Source: Acidobacteriaceae bacterium
GTDB lineage: Bacteria > Acidobacteriota > Terriglobia > Terriglobales > Acidobacteriaceae
Assembly (NCBI GenBank): GCA_003165075.1
Contig: PLSM01000119.1
Coordinates: forward strand, 41,027-105,026
DNA length: 64,000 bases
Direction: 5' to 3'
Both the position numbers and the translations under genes were made by a program. Under the pieces are notes generated by a model, which was not told the DNA's origin, ran no database searches, and saw only the letters and a list, made by a program, of their open reading frames with translations. This document shows positions 41,458 to 52,134 of the stretch, in pieces; position 1 is the stretch's first letter, and every line of letters starts with the position of its first letter.

Positions 41458-42792
41458 TCAACTTTCCGTGCTCTCCTCTGCAGCCAGATTGGCCTGCGGC
41501 ACAATGCCCAGGCGCACATAGATGGGGCGCATCTGCTTGCGAATCGCGGCAAGCCTGGACCAGAACCACAGTGCTCCCAGAATGCAGGCAACGCCACTGA
41601 CGATGACGGTGTGCGGCGCGCCCATGACGTGGGCCAGTCCGCCGGCCAGTAAACTGCCGAAGGGCGCCATGCCTACAAACGCCATGGTGTAGTAACTCAT
41701 CACGCGACCGCGCATTTTTTCGTCCACCAGGGTCTGCACAATGGTGTTGCTGGCCGTCAGGCCCTGCATCATCCCAAAGCCGGTGAGCAGCATCAGCGGC
41801 ATGGAGAGCCAAAAAGACCGGGAGAGCCCAAAGCAGATGAGGCCTACGCCAAACGCTGTCGCGGCAATGGGAATCATCTTGGTCAGTCCGCGCACCGAGC
41901 GACGCATCACCATGGCCAGTGCCGAAATGAGCGAGCCCACGCCCACTGCGCCCATCAGGAATCCCAGCGTGTGCGGACCGCCGTGCAACACCTGCGCGGC
42001 AAAGACCGGCATCAGCACCATGAACGGCCAACCCATCAGGCTCAGCAGCGCAAACAACAGCAGGATGGTGCGGATAGGCGCAAAGCCTGACACATAGGCC
42101 CAACCCTCGCGCATTTGTACAAGCATCGTGGTAGTTGCGCGCTGCTCGTTCATTGCCGGAAGGCGCATCATTATCAGTGAGGCGATCACCGCGATGTAAC
42201 TGATGCCATCCACCAGAAAACACCAGCCCTCGTTGCTGGCTGCAATCACCAGTCCCGCCAGCGAGGGGCCGATCAGCCGCGCCGTGTTGACCATTGACGA
42301 GTTGATGGCGATGGCGTTGGAGAGGTCGCCTCGATCCTCGACCATCTTTACCATGAACGACTGCCGGCCGGGCATATCGAATGCGTTGATCACTCCCTGC
42401 ATCGCGCTTAGCGCCAGCACCTCGGCGATCGTAATGCGATGCGAGAGCGTGAGCCATGCGAGCAAAAGCGACTGCACCATGGCCAGCGTCTGGGTCCACA
42501 CCAACACCTTGCGCCGGTCGATGCGGTCGACAATGACACCGGCCAGCGGCGCCAGCAGAAATGTGGGAATCTGCCCGGCAAAGCCCACTGTGCCCAGCAG
42601 CAGCGGAGATTTGGTGAGCCGATACACCAGCCAGGACGTGGCGATGCGGGTCATCCAGGTGCCAATCAGCGAGATGCTTTGTCCACCGAAAAAAAGGCGG
42701 AAGTTACGATGGCGCAGAGCTCGCCAGGCGTGCGAGAAATCCCCGGCCGCGGCAATCGACTCGCGCTGTGACGTTCTGGTTTTGGTCATCAT
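41458..42792 (-). CDS. MFS transporter, EntS-like (MFS_3)
   Basis: A 444-aa major-facilitator exporter with about 12 helices. Motif A appears as [14 protein letters not shown] after [20 protein letters not shown], as in enterobactin exporter EntS and related multidrug exporters. A polar N-terminus of about 35 residues precedes the first helix. No siderophore genes accompany it, so the cargo is unknown. It starts 45 bp after the PASTA gene on the same strand. Either of the first two Met codons may be used. Confidence 0.9.
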   Translation of the reverse strand: MMTKTRTSQRESIAAAGDFSHAWRALRHRNFRLFFGGQSISLIGTWMTRIATSWLVYRLTKSPLLLGTVGFAGQIPTFLLAPLAGVIVDRIDRRKVLVWTQTLAMVQSLLLAWLTLSHRITIAEVLALSAMQGVINAFDMPGRQSFMVKMVEDRGDLSNAIAINSSMVNTARLIGPSLAGLVIAASNEGWCFLVDGISYIAVIASLIMMRLPAMNEQRATTTMLVQMREGWAYVSGFAPIRTILLLFALLSLMGWPFMVLMPVFAAQVLHGGPHTLGFLMGAVGVGSLISALAMVMRRSVRGLTKMIPIAATAFGVGLICFGLSRSFWLSMPLMLLTGFGMMQGLTASNTIVQTLVDEKMRGRVMSYYTMAFVGMAPFGSLLAGGLAHVMGAPHTVIVSGVACILGALWFWSRLAAIRKQMRPIYVRLGIVPQANLAAEESTES

Positions 42793-42837
42793 TACACTAC
42801 ATGGTTTGATGCTGTAGACCCGCGGAGCGGAATCTCT

Positions 42838-43608
42838 CTACTTGGCAACCGTCAGTTTCACCTGCGTTTTCAGGTCCACGCGTGCGCCGGCTGGAGGCTG
42901 CTGCGCAATTACTGACCCCGGCACAACAGGCGGAACGGGAGGCGCGCTTCCAGTTCCGACTGGCGCCACGTGCACATCTGCAAATAAAGGCTGTGCCAAC
43001 TCGAGGCCCTCCCGGGTCAATTGCGCCTGTGCAGTTACCACGGGCAGGCCAACCATGTCGGGCATTACGTAGCCGTCGGGTGTCTGATCGTCCGGCACGG
43101 CTACCAGCAGGTTGATGCTGGGCTGCGCAATCCCCTGTGCGTGCGCGGGAGGGTCCTGCGCAAGCACCGTTCCTTCAGCCGCGCCGCCATCGGGAAGGTG
43201 CGCGGTGACACCCACCTCCAGGCCTGCGCGCCGCAATTGCAAGCCTGCTACGCGCTCCTCGCTGCCCACTGTATCCGGCACATCCACCTTTTGTGGACCC
43301 AGGCTTTCCGCCACGCGCACACGCCACTCGTGGCGCACCACTGTGCCTGCTGCCGGCGACTGCGAAAGAATGTGCCCCGCCGCCACATCGCCCGAATAAT
43401 AGCGGTTGTCCACGTTCAGGTTCAGTCCCATGCCCGCGGCCTGGCTGCGCGCCTCGGCCACAGTCATACCTTTGAGGGCGGGCACTTCTACCTCAGCGCC
43501 GTGAATTGCAAAATGCATCGTGGCAATTGCCGCCAGCAGGGCCACGGCCACCAGCAGCATCACTATTGAGGCCATGCGGAAGAACCGGATGAAGAAGTGT
43601 CCATTCAT
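42838..43608 (-). CDS. Membrane-anchored triple-PASTA protein
   Basis: A 256-aa protein with one N-terminal transmembrane helix (about 13-33; IVMLLVAVALLAAIATM). Three PASTA repeats follow outside the membrane: about 40-105 (VEVPALKGMTVAEARSQAAG), 108-172 (VDVPDTVGSEERVAGLQLRR) and 178-256 (YVMPDMVGLPVVTAQAQLTR). PASTA domains bind muropeptides or beta-lactams in kinases and PBPs, but there is no kinase or transpeptidase domain here. It may act as a peptidoglycan-binding accessory. ATGA overlap with the OsmC gene indicates co-translation. Confidence 0.9.
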   Translation of the reverse strand: MNGHFFIRFFRMASIVMLLVAVALLAAIATMHFAIHGAEVEVPALKGMTVAEARSQAAGMGLNLNVDNRYYSGDVAAGHILSQSPAAGTVVRHEWRVRVAESLGPQKVDVPDTVGSEERVAGLQLRRAGLEVGVTAHLPDGGAAEGTVLAQDPPAHAQGIAQPSINLLVAVPDDQTPDGYVMPDMVGLPVVTAQAQLTREGLELAQPLFADVHVAPVGTGSAPPVPPVVPGSVIAQQPPAGARVDLKTQVKLTVAK

Positions 43609-44021
43609 GGCTCGGGCTCCCCATCGGCATAGACAATTTCACATTCAATCTTTGCCGCTTTTTCGAGCATCTTCGACACCGAGCAGTACTTGTTCTTGGA
43701 TAGGGCCACGGCATCTTCCACGGCCTTGCGGCTCAGGCGGCCGTGCACCACGTAAGTCAGCATGATGCGCGTAAAGACGCGCGGTGCGGTCTCAGCCCGC
43801 GTTGCAGTGGCCATTACGCGCAGGCCGGTAAGCGTCTGACGCTTCTTTTTGAGAATGGACACGACATCCACACTCGTGCAACTGCACAGCGCCATCAGCA
43901 CCACCTCCATGGGGCTTGGTCCATGGGTGCGGGCGGGGTCGGCGTCGAAGGCAACCTTGTTGCCATTCTCCGAGACACCCTCGAAAACATTGCCGTGCTT
44001 CCAGTCGCTGAACGCGATCAT
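43605..44021 (-). CDS. OsmC family (peroxiredoxin-like) protein
   Basis: A 138-aa protein of the OsmC/Ohr family that reduces organic hydroperoxides with two conserved cysteines. They are seen in VVLMALCSCTSVDVVSI and KYCSVSKMLEKAA. The spacing matches the YhfA/OsmC-like subgroup rather than Ohr proper. It sits between the CDF transporter (21 bp upstream) and the PASTA gene (4-bp overlap). Confidence 0.9.
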   Translation of the reverse strand: MIAFSDWKHGNVFEGVSENGNKVAFDADPARTHGPSPMEVVLMALCSCTSVDVVSILKKKRQTLTGLRVMATATRAETAPRVFTRIMLTYVVHGRLSRKAVEDAVALSKNKYCSVSKMLEKAAKIECEIVYADGEPEP

Positions 44022-44042
44022 TCTGCTGAATTCTCCATTGCT

Positions 44043-45470
44043 CTAGCGCAAATTGTCCGTCACCGGCTCAGGGTGAATCGTCACCCGGTAGACCTCGGGG
44101 CACTCCAACTTGAACCGGTCTTCGAGCGCGGTCATTACCTCGTGGACACGCGCCATGGTCAAATCGTCAGGCAGCGTGCAGTGGCAGGAGAGAGAGATGT
44201 GTTCGCCGGCGCGTCCTACGATGATTTCATGCACATCCGCAATCTCAGGGAAGAGACTGGCTGCGGCGCGTAGCTCCTGCTCGATTTTGCGATCTTCTTC
44301 GACCATTTCATCGGGCTGTTCGATGGTGGCCGGCTCACTTTCGATATGGGTCAGCACGGAGTCGACCTCCGGTGTCTCGCTCAGGATCTCCGCCTCCATG
44401 GAAGTGACGAAGTTGTGCGCCTGGAGCAGGGGCATAGTCTCGTCCAACTCTAAGTGTTGCTCCACACGCAGCCGCCCGTGATGCGACTGCACGCTCAACT
44501 CGTGCACACTTACATTGTTGCGCGCGGCGACGGCGCGGACCCGGTCGAATATGCTCTCGGCCTGGGCTTGGCGGGGCACAGTGTGGATGACCACGTCGGC
44601 CTCGGGCAGAGCGCGGTGCACAGCCTCAGTGGCCGCGCGCACCAGCTCCCCGGTGTGTTCGAAGGTATATCGCCGCGGCAGCGCCAGCGTCAGATCCGCA
44701 AAGTGCCCAGCTCCAGCGCGCCGCACACGCACCTGTTCCACCGCCAGCACGCCCGCTACCTGTTCCACTTCGCGCAGAATGCGGCTCCTGGTCTCGGCCG
44801 GAACCTGGTCTGACAGCACTGCCAGCGTTTCGCGGCTCAGGTGCAAGGTCATGCGCAGAATCATGAGCGAAACTATCACCGCCGCAAAAGGGTCGGCGTA
44901 GCTGAGCCAGCTAATGCCCAAGCGGGCGCCCACCCAGGTGGCGCCGAGCCCGGCGAGCACTGCCACTGTGGACCAGATGTCGGAGGCAAAGTGGAAGGCG
45001 TCGGTGGCCAGTGCCGCCGAACCGGTGCGTTCAGCCACCGCGCGCAGCCGCCGCGAGCGCCAGAAGTCCACCGCGATCGACGTCAGCAGCACCAGCACCG
45101 GCCAAATCGAGTGGCGCAGTTCCACCCGGTGGGCAATGATTCTCTGCATCGCCTCCCAGATAATCCAGGCGCAGGAGATGGCCATCAGGCCAGCCTCACC
45201 GAAAGCCGAGAGATTCTCGAACTTGGCGTGGCCGTAGGTGTGGTCCTCGTCGGCCGGCTTGTCGGAGACTTGTACCGAGAAGAACGTCAACGTCACGCCA
45301 ATCAGATCCAGTGCGGAGTGCGCGGCGTCTGACAGGATTCCAAGCGAGCCCGAGAACAGCCCTGCCGCCAGTTTCAGCAGTGTCATGGCTGCAGCCGCCG
45401 TCATGGAGTGCAGCGCTACCTGCCGCTTTTCTGCGGAGCGATCGGCCAGACTGGCGACGGTGGATGTCAT
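44043..45470 (-). CDS. Cation diffusion facilitator with three tandem C-terminal domains
   Basis: A 475-aa CDF metal/proton antiporter. The membrane part (about 15-210) has both intramembrane sites in HD form: GILSDAAHSALDLIG and ATDAFHFASDIWS. This pattern is associated with zinc. Between them is DEDHTYGHAKFENLSAF. Typical CDFs are about 300 aa with one ferredoxin-like cytoplasmic domain. Here about 260 residues follow the membrane part, and I can align three such units starting at RILREVEQVAGVLAVEQVRV, SIFDRVRAVAARNNVSVHEL and QELRAAASLFPEIADVHEII. Extra domains may add metal sensing. It starts 7 bp after ubiE/menG in the aroB-led operon. Confidence 0.92.
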   Translation of the reverse strand: MTSTVASLADRSAEKRQVALHSMTAAAAMTLLKLAAGLFSGSLGILSDAAHSALDLIGVTLTFFSVQVSDKPADEDHTYGHAKFENLSAFGEAGLMAISCAWIIWEAMQRIIAHRVELRHSIWPVLVLLTSIAVDFWRSRRLRAVAERTGSAALATDAFHFASDIWSTVAVLAGLGATWVGARLGISWLSYADPFAAVIVSLMILRMTLHLSRETLAVLSDQVPAETRSRILREVEQVAGVLAVEQVRVRRAGAGHFADLTLALPRRYTFEHTGELVRAATEAVHRALPEADVVIHTVPRQAQAESIFDRVRAVAARNNVSVHELSVQSHHGRLRVEQHLELDETMPLLQAHNFVTSMEAEILSETPEVDSVLTHIESEPATIEQPDEMVEEDRKIEQELRAAASLFPEIADVHEIIVGRAGEHISLSCHCTLPDDLTMARVHEVMTALEDRFKLECPEVYRVTIHPEPVTDNLR

Positions 45471-45477
45471 TGCTTAC

Positions 45478-46242
45478 CTAGGCTACCGCGGCCCGCGTAC
45501 CCGTGTACAACCCTGCGATACCGAAGGTATACGGCTGCCATGCGCACTCGTTGTAGCCGGCTGTGCTCATGAGAGCCAGCATCTCCGGTGGCTGCGGAAA
45601 TCTCTCTACTGAAGCGGGCAGATAACTGTAAGGGCCGTCCCTGCCGCAGATTAATCGTCCGATGGCCGGCAGCACACGGCGGAAGTAAATCGCATAGGCC
45701 TTGCCCACAATGCCGCCGGGCTCGCTGAAATCAAGAATGCCCAACTGCCCGCCCGGCCTGAGCACGCGATGAAACTCGCGTAGTCCAGCCTCGTAGTTGG
45801 CTAGATTCCTGAAGCCGAAGGCGGTCACAACCAGGTCCAGCGAGGCAGGACGGAGCGGCAGATGCAGAGCGTCGGCCTCCAACGCAACAGCGCCCGGTTC
45901 CCCAGGCTTGCGCGCATCAAATTTTCGAGCTCCCCGGCTCAACATACTACGCGCAAAGTCTGCCGCCAGAATGGGCCGCGCTCCCCGAGGCCGGCGCCTC
46001 AGCAGGGCCATTGTCATGTCGCCCGTGCCGCAGCAGATGTCCAGGACGGCCGCATCTGGATTCGCCAACACGGGGCGAAAGGATCGCGCCGTCCGGTTCC
46101 ACCACAACCGGTCCACGTTGGCCGACAGCAGATGATTCAAGAGGTCGTAGCGCGGAGCGATCGCATTAAACATTTGCCGCACAGTTTGCGCAGCGCTGGC
46201 TTCGTCCTCCACGCCCGTCGGCTTGGCCCCGGTGGCGGGCAT
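45478..46242 (-). CDS. menG: Demethylmenaquinone/2-octaprenylbenzoquinol C-methyltransferase
   Basis: SAM methyltransferase of the UbiE/MenG family, 254 aa. It catalyses the C-methylation step of menaquinone (or ubiquinone) synthesis. Family signatures are RYDLLNHLLSANVDRLWWNR, motif I AAVLDICCGTGDMTMALLRR, and LDLVVTAFGFRNLANYEAGL. The UbiE C-terminal signature sits before LGILDFSEPGG. It overlaps the aroB stop by one base; aroB supplies chorismate for menaquinone, which gives the pairing some sense. Confidence 0.94.
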   Translation of the reverse strand: MPATGAKPTGVEDEASAAQTVRQMFNAIAPRYDLLNHLLSANVDRLWWNRTARSFRPVLANPDAAVLDICCGTGDMTMALLRRRPRGARPILAADFARSMLSRGARKFDARKPGEPGAVALEADALHLPLRPASLDLVVTAFGFRNLANYEAGLREFHRVLRPGGQLGILDFSEPGGIVGKAYAIYFRRVLPAIGRLICGRDGPYSYLPASVERFPQPPEMLALMSTAGYNECAWQPYTFGIAGLYTGTRAAVA

Positions 46243-47342
46243 CAGGCGCGACGCTCCCTTGCCTGTACGAGCATATAGTTCATCGCGGCCACCAACTCGG
46301 CTGGCGTCACATCCTCGACCACGCCCGCGTCGCCGATGCCCACCGGCAGCACAAACCTTCGCACCCCGCCCACATTCTTCTTGTCGCCGCCCGTGGCCGC
46401 CATCAGCTTGGTCGCGCGCACCTTGAGCGGAGGCAGCGGCCCATAGAGATGAATCAAACTTTCCATCCGCTCCGCCTGCCGGCTTGAAATCGTCCCCCGA
46501 TGCCGGGCCAGGTAGAGCGCGGCCACCATTCCCCAGCCCACTGCCTCGCCGTGCAGCAGCGCCTTGTAGCGGGTGGCCTGTTCAATGGCATGACCCACGG
46601 TGTGGCCCAGGTTCAGAATCATGCGCAAGCCGCTCTCTCGCTCGTCCCGATTCACCACCCCGGCTTTCATGCGGATGGAGGCGGCAATCACTTTTTCCAG
46701 AGCTTTCCCGTCGCGCCCCAGCACCTCATCTACGTGCTCTTCCATGAAACGCACCAGCGCGCGGTCCCGGATGATTCCAGCTTTCACGCTCTCCATCAGC
46801 CCGGCGCGCAACTCGCGATCCGGCAGCGTACCCAGCACCTCGATGTCTGCAAACACGGCCAGCGGATGATGAAAGCTGCCCACAAGATTCTTGCCCTCGG
46901 GCACGTTCACACCCGTCTTCCCGCCCACGGACGAGTCCACTTGCGCCAGGAAGGTGGTGGGCACCTGGATATACGGGATTCCGCGCATGAAAACCGCCGC
47001 CAGAAATCCGCCCACGTCTCCCACGATGCCGCCGCCGAAGGCGATCAGCAGCGACCCGCGATCGCCGCCGGCAACAACCATCTCGCGCAGCAGTCGCGCC
47101 ACGCTGGCCATGGTCTTGTGCTGCTCGCCCGCGGGCAAAAACAGCGTAATCGGCGGCTCGGTAAAGGAAGTGAGGAATGTCGTGCCCCACAGAGCCCAGA
47201 TTTGCGGCGAAGTAATCACGAAAACCCGGCGCGGCAATCTGCCCGCAATGCGCTCGATGCGCGGAACCAGCGTCCGTATCAGGCCGCTGCCCGCTGTCAC
47301 GTCATATTTGGCCGATGGTGTCTCTACTCGTATGGTCTGCAC
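46242..47342 (-). CDS. aroB: 3-dehydroquinate synthase
   Basis: Second enzyme of the shikimate pathway (DAHP to dehydroquinate; NAD and zinc). The 366-aa protein shows LIAFGGGIVGDVGGFLAAVF, VDSSVGGKTGVNVPEGKNLV, and the metal ligands in ILNLGHTVGHAIEQATRYK and LHGEAVGWGMVAA. It is the first gene of the minus-strand run aroB-menG-CDF-OsmC-PASTA-MFS. Secure. Confidence 0.96.
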   Translation of the reverse strand: MQTIRVETPSAKYDVTAGSGLIRTLVPRIERIAGRLPRRVFVITSPQIWALWGTTFLTSFTEPPITLFLPAGEQHKTMASVARLLREMVVAGGDRGSLLIAFGGGIVGDVGGFLAAVFMRGIPYIQVPTTFLAQVDSSVGGKTGVNVPEGKNLVGSFHHPLAVFADIEVLGTLPDRELRAGLMESVKAGIIRDRALVRFMEEHVDEVLGRDGKALEKVIAASIRMKAGVVNRDERESGLRMILNLGHTVGHAIEQATRYKALLHGEAVGWGMVAALYLARHRGTISSRQAERMESLIHLYGPLPPLKVRATKLMAATGGDKKNVGGVRRFVLPVGIGDAGVVEDVTPAELVAAMNYMLVQARERRA

Positions 47343-47389
47343 TCTGTTTCCATCCTAAAGGAACCGGCTGCCTGTATCCTGCTCCATCC

Positions 47390-47417
47390 TTGGTGCGAAT
47401 TCACCCCTTGGTAAACT
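47390..47417 (+). promoter_or_regulatory. Promoter for a leaderless hsp70-like mRNA
   Basis: TTGGTG (47390-47395), 16 bp, TAAACT (47412-47417), then only 7 nt to the ATG at 47425. This is the most complete of the three leaderless candidates. Confidence 0.5.
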
Positions 47418-47424
47418 TGAGAGT

Positions 47425-48945
47425 ATGCAAATCGGAATCGATTTCGGAACCACACGGGTCGTGGTCGCAGTAGCTGACCGCGGCAACTTCCCCCTGGTGC
47501 ATTTCGAAGCCCCGGACACGCAGATGCGCGACTGGTTTCCTCCCTTGGCGGCGGTGAACGGCGACGCCCGCCTTTATGGTTGGGAAGCCGTCGCGGTACA
47601 GGACGATGCGCGCTGGACGCTTGTTCGGTCTCTAAAGCGCTGGCTGCGTACCGCGGGGCCGCATACAGAGCTGCGCGTCGGCGGCCAATCTTTGTCCCTG
47701 CGGCTGCTCATGGCGGAGATGATGGCGGCCCTGCGGGCGCAATTGCTGGAGCGCTCAAATCTAGGCGCGGGTCCGGACGAACCTCTTGAGGTGATGCTGG
47801 GCGTGCCGGCCAACGCCAACAGCAACCAGCGCTTCCTTACTGAGGAAGCGGCACAGGCAGCGGGCTTTTCGGTGCTGGGCGTGTTGAACGAGCCTTCGGC
47901 CGCGGCCATCGAGTTTGCCTACAGAAACAGCGCCGAGCGCAAGAGCCGGGCCGGCAGCGGGCTGCTGGTCTACGACCTGGGAGGCGGCACTTTCGATGTT
48001 TCGCTGCTGAGTCTGGGCGAGCATGAACACGTCGTCGAGGCTTCGGATGGGATTCCGAATGTGGGAGGAGATGACTTTGACGAGCTGTTGGCCGGTTTGG
48101 CGCTGGAATACGCCACACCGGGTCCGACCCTCACTCCATTTGAACGGCGTCTTTTGCTGGACGAATGCCGGGAAAAGAAAGAGTCGCTCAATCCCAATAC
48201 GCGCAAAGTCGCCATCGATATGGAACGGGTGCGCCCGGATTGGGAGCAGGTGACGATTCCAGTAGAGGCCTACTACGAGCGCTGCCGCCCCCTGATCGAA
48301 TCAACCAGGGCTGTCGTGGAGAATCTCCTGGCTGCGCATCCCCACAGCGCGCTTGACACCCTCTATGTGACCGGCGGCGGATCGGAGTTGCCCCCGGTGG
48401 CGCGCATCCTCCGCGAGAGCTTCGGACGTAAGGTGCGCCGTTCCGCCTATATGCGTTCGGCCAGCGCCATAGGCCTCGCCATTCGCGCCGCCGCCGCATC
48501 GGACCGGCTGGTGGAGCAATTCAACCAGAATTTTGGCATCTGGCGCGAAGCTGATTCTGGCGGGACCATCGTATTCGACCTCATCTTTCCACGGGGTGCG
48601 CCGCTGCCCGGCCCCGATGAGCCACCACTGCGTCTGGAGCGCGTTTACCAGCCCGCGCATAACATTGGCCACTTCCGCTACCTGGAGTGCTCCCGGCTCG
48701 ATGCACACGGACAGCCCATCGGCGAAATCTCCAACTGGGACCAGATCCAGTTCCCGTTCGATCCCCAATTATGGGGGCGTGAAGACCTGTCTGCGGAAGC
48801 GGTAAGGCCGCTTGGCGACGCCAACGGCCTGACCGTTCGCGAAGAATACACCTGCGACGCAAACGGCGAACTAAGGGTCAGAATCTCTACTGAGCCCCAA
48901 GGCAACGCGCGCGAGTTTTCCATCGGGCAATTGACGAAACGCTGA
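47425..48945 (+). CDS. Hsp70-family (DnaK-like) protein with a divergent C-terminus
   Basis: A 506-aa actin-fold ATPase. It has the Hsp70 phosphate-1 motif QIGIDFGTTRVVVAVADR, VLNEPSAAAIEFAYRN, phosphate-2 YDLGGGTFDVSLLSLGEHEH and the adenosine motif TLYVTGGGSELPPVARIL. After about residue 350 the canonical substrate-binding beta domain is not recognisable. The tail of about 150 residues (WREADSGGTIVFDLIFPRGA and onward) is shorter than in DnaK (638 aa) and lacks the lid. It may be an HscC-like or specialised chaperone. It is monocistronic, between aroB (divergent) and the MgtC-like gene (convergent). No DnaJ or GrpE partner is adjacent. Confidence 0.88.
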   Translation: MQIGIDFGTTRVVVAVADRGNFPLVHFEAPDTQMRDWFPPLAAVNGDARLYGWEAVAVQDDARWTLVRSLKRWLRTAGPHTELRVGGQSLSLRLLMAEMMAALRAQLLERSNLGAGPDEPLEVMLGVPANANSNQRFLTEEAAQAAGFSVLGVLNEPSAAAIEFAYRNSAERKSRAGSGLLVYDLGGGTFDVSLLSLGEHEHVVEASDGIPNVGGDDFDELLAGLALEYATPGPTLTPFERRLLLDECREKKESLNPNTRKVAIDMERVRPDWEQVTIPVEAYYERCRPLIESTRAVVENLLAAHPHSALDTLYVTGGGSELPPVARILRESFGRKVRRSAYMRSASAIGLAIRAAAASDRLVEQFNQNFGIWREADSGGTIVFDLIFPRGAPLPGPDEPPLRLERVYQPAHNIGHFRYLECSRLDAHGQPIGEISNWDQIQFPFDPQLWGREDLSAEAVRPLGDANGLTVREEYTCDANGELRVRISTEPQGNAREFSIGQLTKR

Positions 48946-48993
48946 GTCTGCGGCAGGTGTGCGAATGTGGTTCTCGCTGGTTGGCCCTGCCGC

Positions 48994-50259
48994 TCAGTAT
49001 CCTAGCCAAAACAGCGGAACAAGGCCGGCAGCGGCCAGCATGATCAGGAATATCAAACTCTGCAAGCCGGTCTTCCGGTCGGCCAGGCTGTACGCGTAAA
49101 TCCCTTTAACGATGTTGTTGCTTGCCGCGGCGATGAGGATTGCGCCTGCCGCAACCTTCAATGGCGTGATCGTACCTGCCGCCTGGGTCAGACCCATGAT
49201 GAACGGATCGACGTCGCTGACTCCCATAATTGCGGCGAGAGTATTCAAGCCGCCTTTTCCGAGATAAGTGACGGCTAACTGGGTAGCAACCAGCAATCCG
49301 AGAAACAACGCGGCAAACAGAAACGCCGTGAGCAGATCCAGCGGATTCTTGGGTTCGAACTCCCGGTGTATTGCTTGAGCACTCGCATCCGCTCGGCGCG
49401 TCCAAATCCAGCCAAAAGCGACTGCGGCAAAAGTGAGCACAAGAAACGGAACGAGAAGCAGGAACATCAATTGCCGGTTGAATAGTGCCAGAAGCATCAC
49501 CAGGCGCAGATACATTACACCGGAAGCAATCAGGATACTGCCTGCAAAGAGGTGGGGCCGCTCTTCGCGTGCGGCGCGGCGTGCAAACACAACCGTGGTC
49601 ACGGTGGATGAATATGCGCCACCAAGCAGCGCAGCCAGCACCACCCCTCCCTTCGCCTTCGTCACCTTTTGCAAAACATAACTGACATAGGAGATAGTGC
49701 TGATCGCGACCACAACCAGCCATGTCCTGAAGGGATTGATATGAAATTGGCTGAATTCCTGGTTCGGCAGTGCGGGCAGAATAACCCCGGTCAAAAGGAG
49801 AAACTTGGCGAAGGTAAGAATCTCGTGCGGAGCGATGCGGACGGCGAGCTTTTCAAGGCCGGCCTTCAGATCGAGCAACAGCAGGCTGGCAACACTCAAG
49901 GTTGTAGCGATCCAGAGATGTCCGTAACAGACCAGCGCCCCTACCAGAAAGGTGGCCAGCCCAGACATTTCCGTAGTCACTCCCGCGGTCTGCGAAGTGG
50001 AGATTTTGTGCCAGTAGGACAAGAGCAGGAACGCGGCGATGACCAGGAATCCGATGGTCAACGGCAGCAATTGTGTGCCGGAGACAAGAGCGATGGAATA
50101 ACCGATGAGGCCAATCAGCGGGAATGTGCGCACTCCTCCGAAGGAGTAAGTGCCTCCCGCCGCCTTATGCTCCTCTCGCTCCAGCCCGATCAGGAATGAA
50201 AGGAACAAAACCAGAACGATCTTGACAGCCTCCGGAGGTAATAGGTTGTAGATCTCCAT
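48994..50259 (-). CDS. MgtC/SapB-DUF4010 family membrane protein
   Basis: A 421-aa protein with about 12 hydrophobic segments. The N-terminal MgtC-like part has VLVLFLSFLIGLEREEHKAA and SFGGVRTFPLIGLIGYS. The C-terminal half is the DUF4010 domain (AALLGGAYSSTVTTVVFARR and MGLTQAAGTITPLKVAAGAI). The start MEIYNLLPPEAVKIVLV is chosen over an upstream extension; ATG at 50259. MgtC proteins affect Mg homeostasis and ATP-synthase regulation; the role of this longer class is not known. Confidence 0.9.
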   Translation of the reverse strand: MEIYNLLPPEAVKIVLVLFLSFLIGLEREEHKAAGGTYSFGGVRTFPLIGLIGYSIALVSGTQLLPLTIGFLVIAAFLLLSYWHKISTSQTAGVTTEMSGLATFLVGALVCYGHLWIATTLSVASLLLLDLKAGLEKLAVRIAPHEILTFAKFLLLTGVILPALPNQEFSQFHINPFRTWLVVVAISTISYVSYVLQKVTKAKGGVVLAALLGGAYSSTVTTVVFARRAAREERPHLFAGSILIASGVMYLRLVMLLALFNRQLMFLLLVPFLVLTFAAVAFGWIWTRRADASAQAIHREFEPKNPLDLLTAFLFAALFLGLLVATQLAVTYLGKGGLNTLAAIMGVSDVDPFIMGLTQAAGTITPLKVAAGAILIAAASNNIVKGIYAYSLADRKTGLQSLIFLIMLAAAGLVPLFWLGY

Positions 50260-50472
50260 CAGAGTCGGTCCTTGGATTGGTCTCCCTGCAGCCGAACCTT
50301 GGCCGTCAATCCGGCGCAAGTGCAGACGGTAGTGGCACAATCACGCGTGGTCAGTTCTCCGATTAGCCTGCCAGACAGCTTACACCGTGTCGCGGCCAGG
50401 TGTCGCAGTTCTCTAACTCCGAAGCCTAGGTTTCGCCCGCTGCCCCAGCTCTCAGTGATAGCCTCAGAGTTT

Positions 50473-52071
<1,599 letters not shown>

Positions 52072-52134
52072 GTTTCTCCGGGAATCTTCACAAGACATGG
52101 TTTCGGAGATGGGTCGGACACTGGACCTGCGCCC

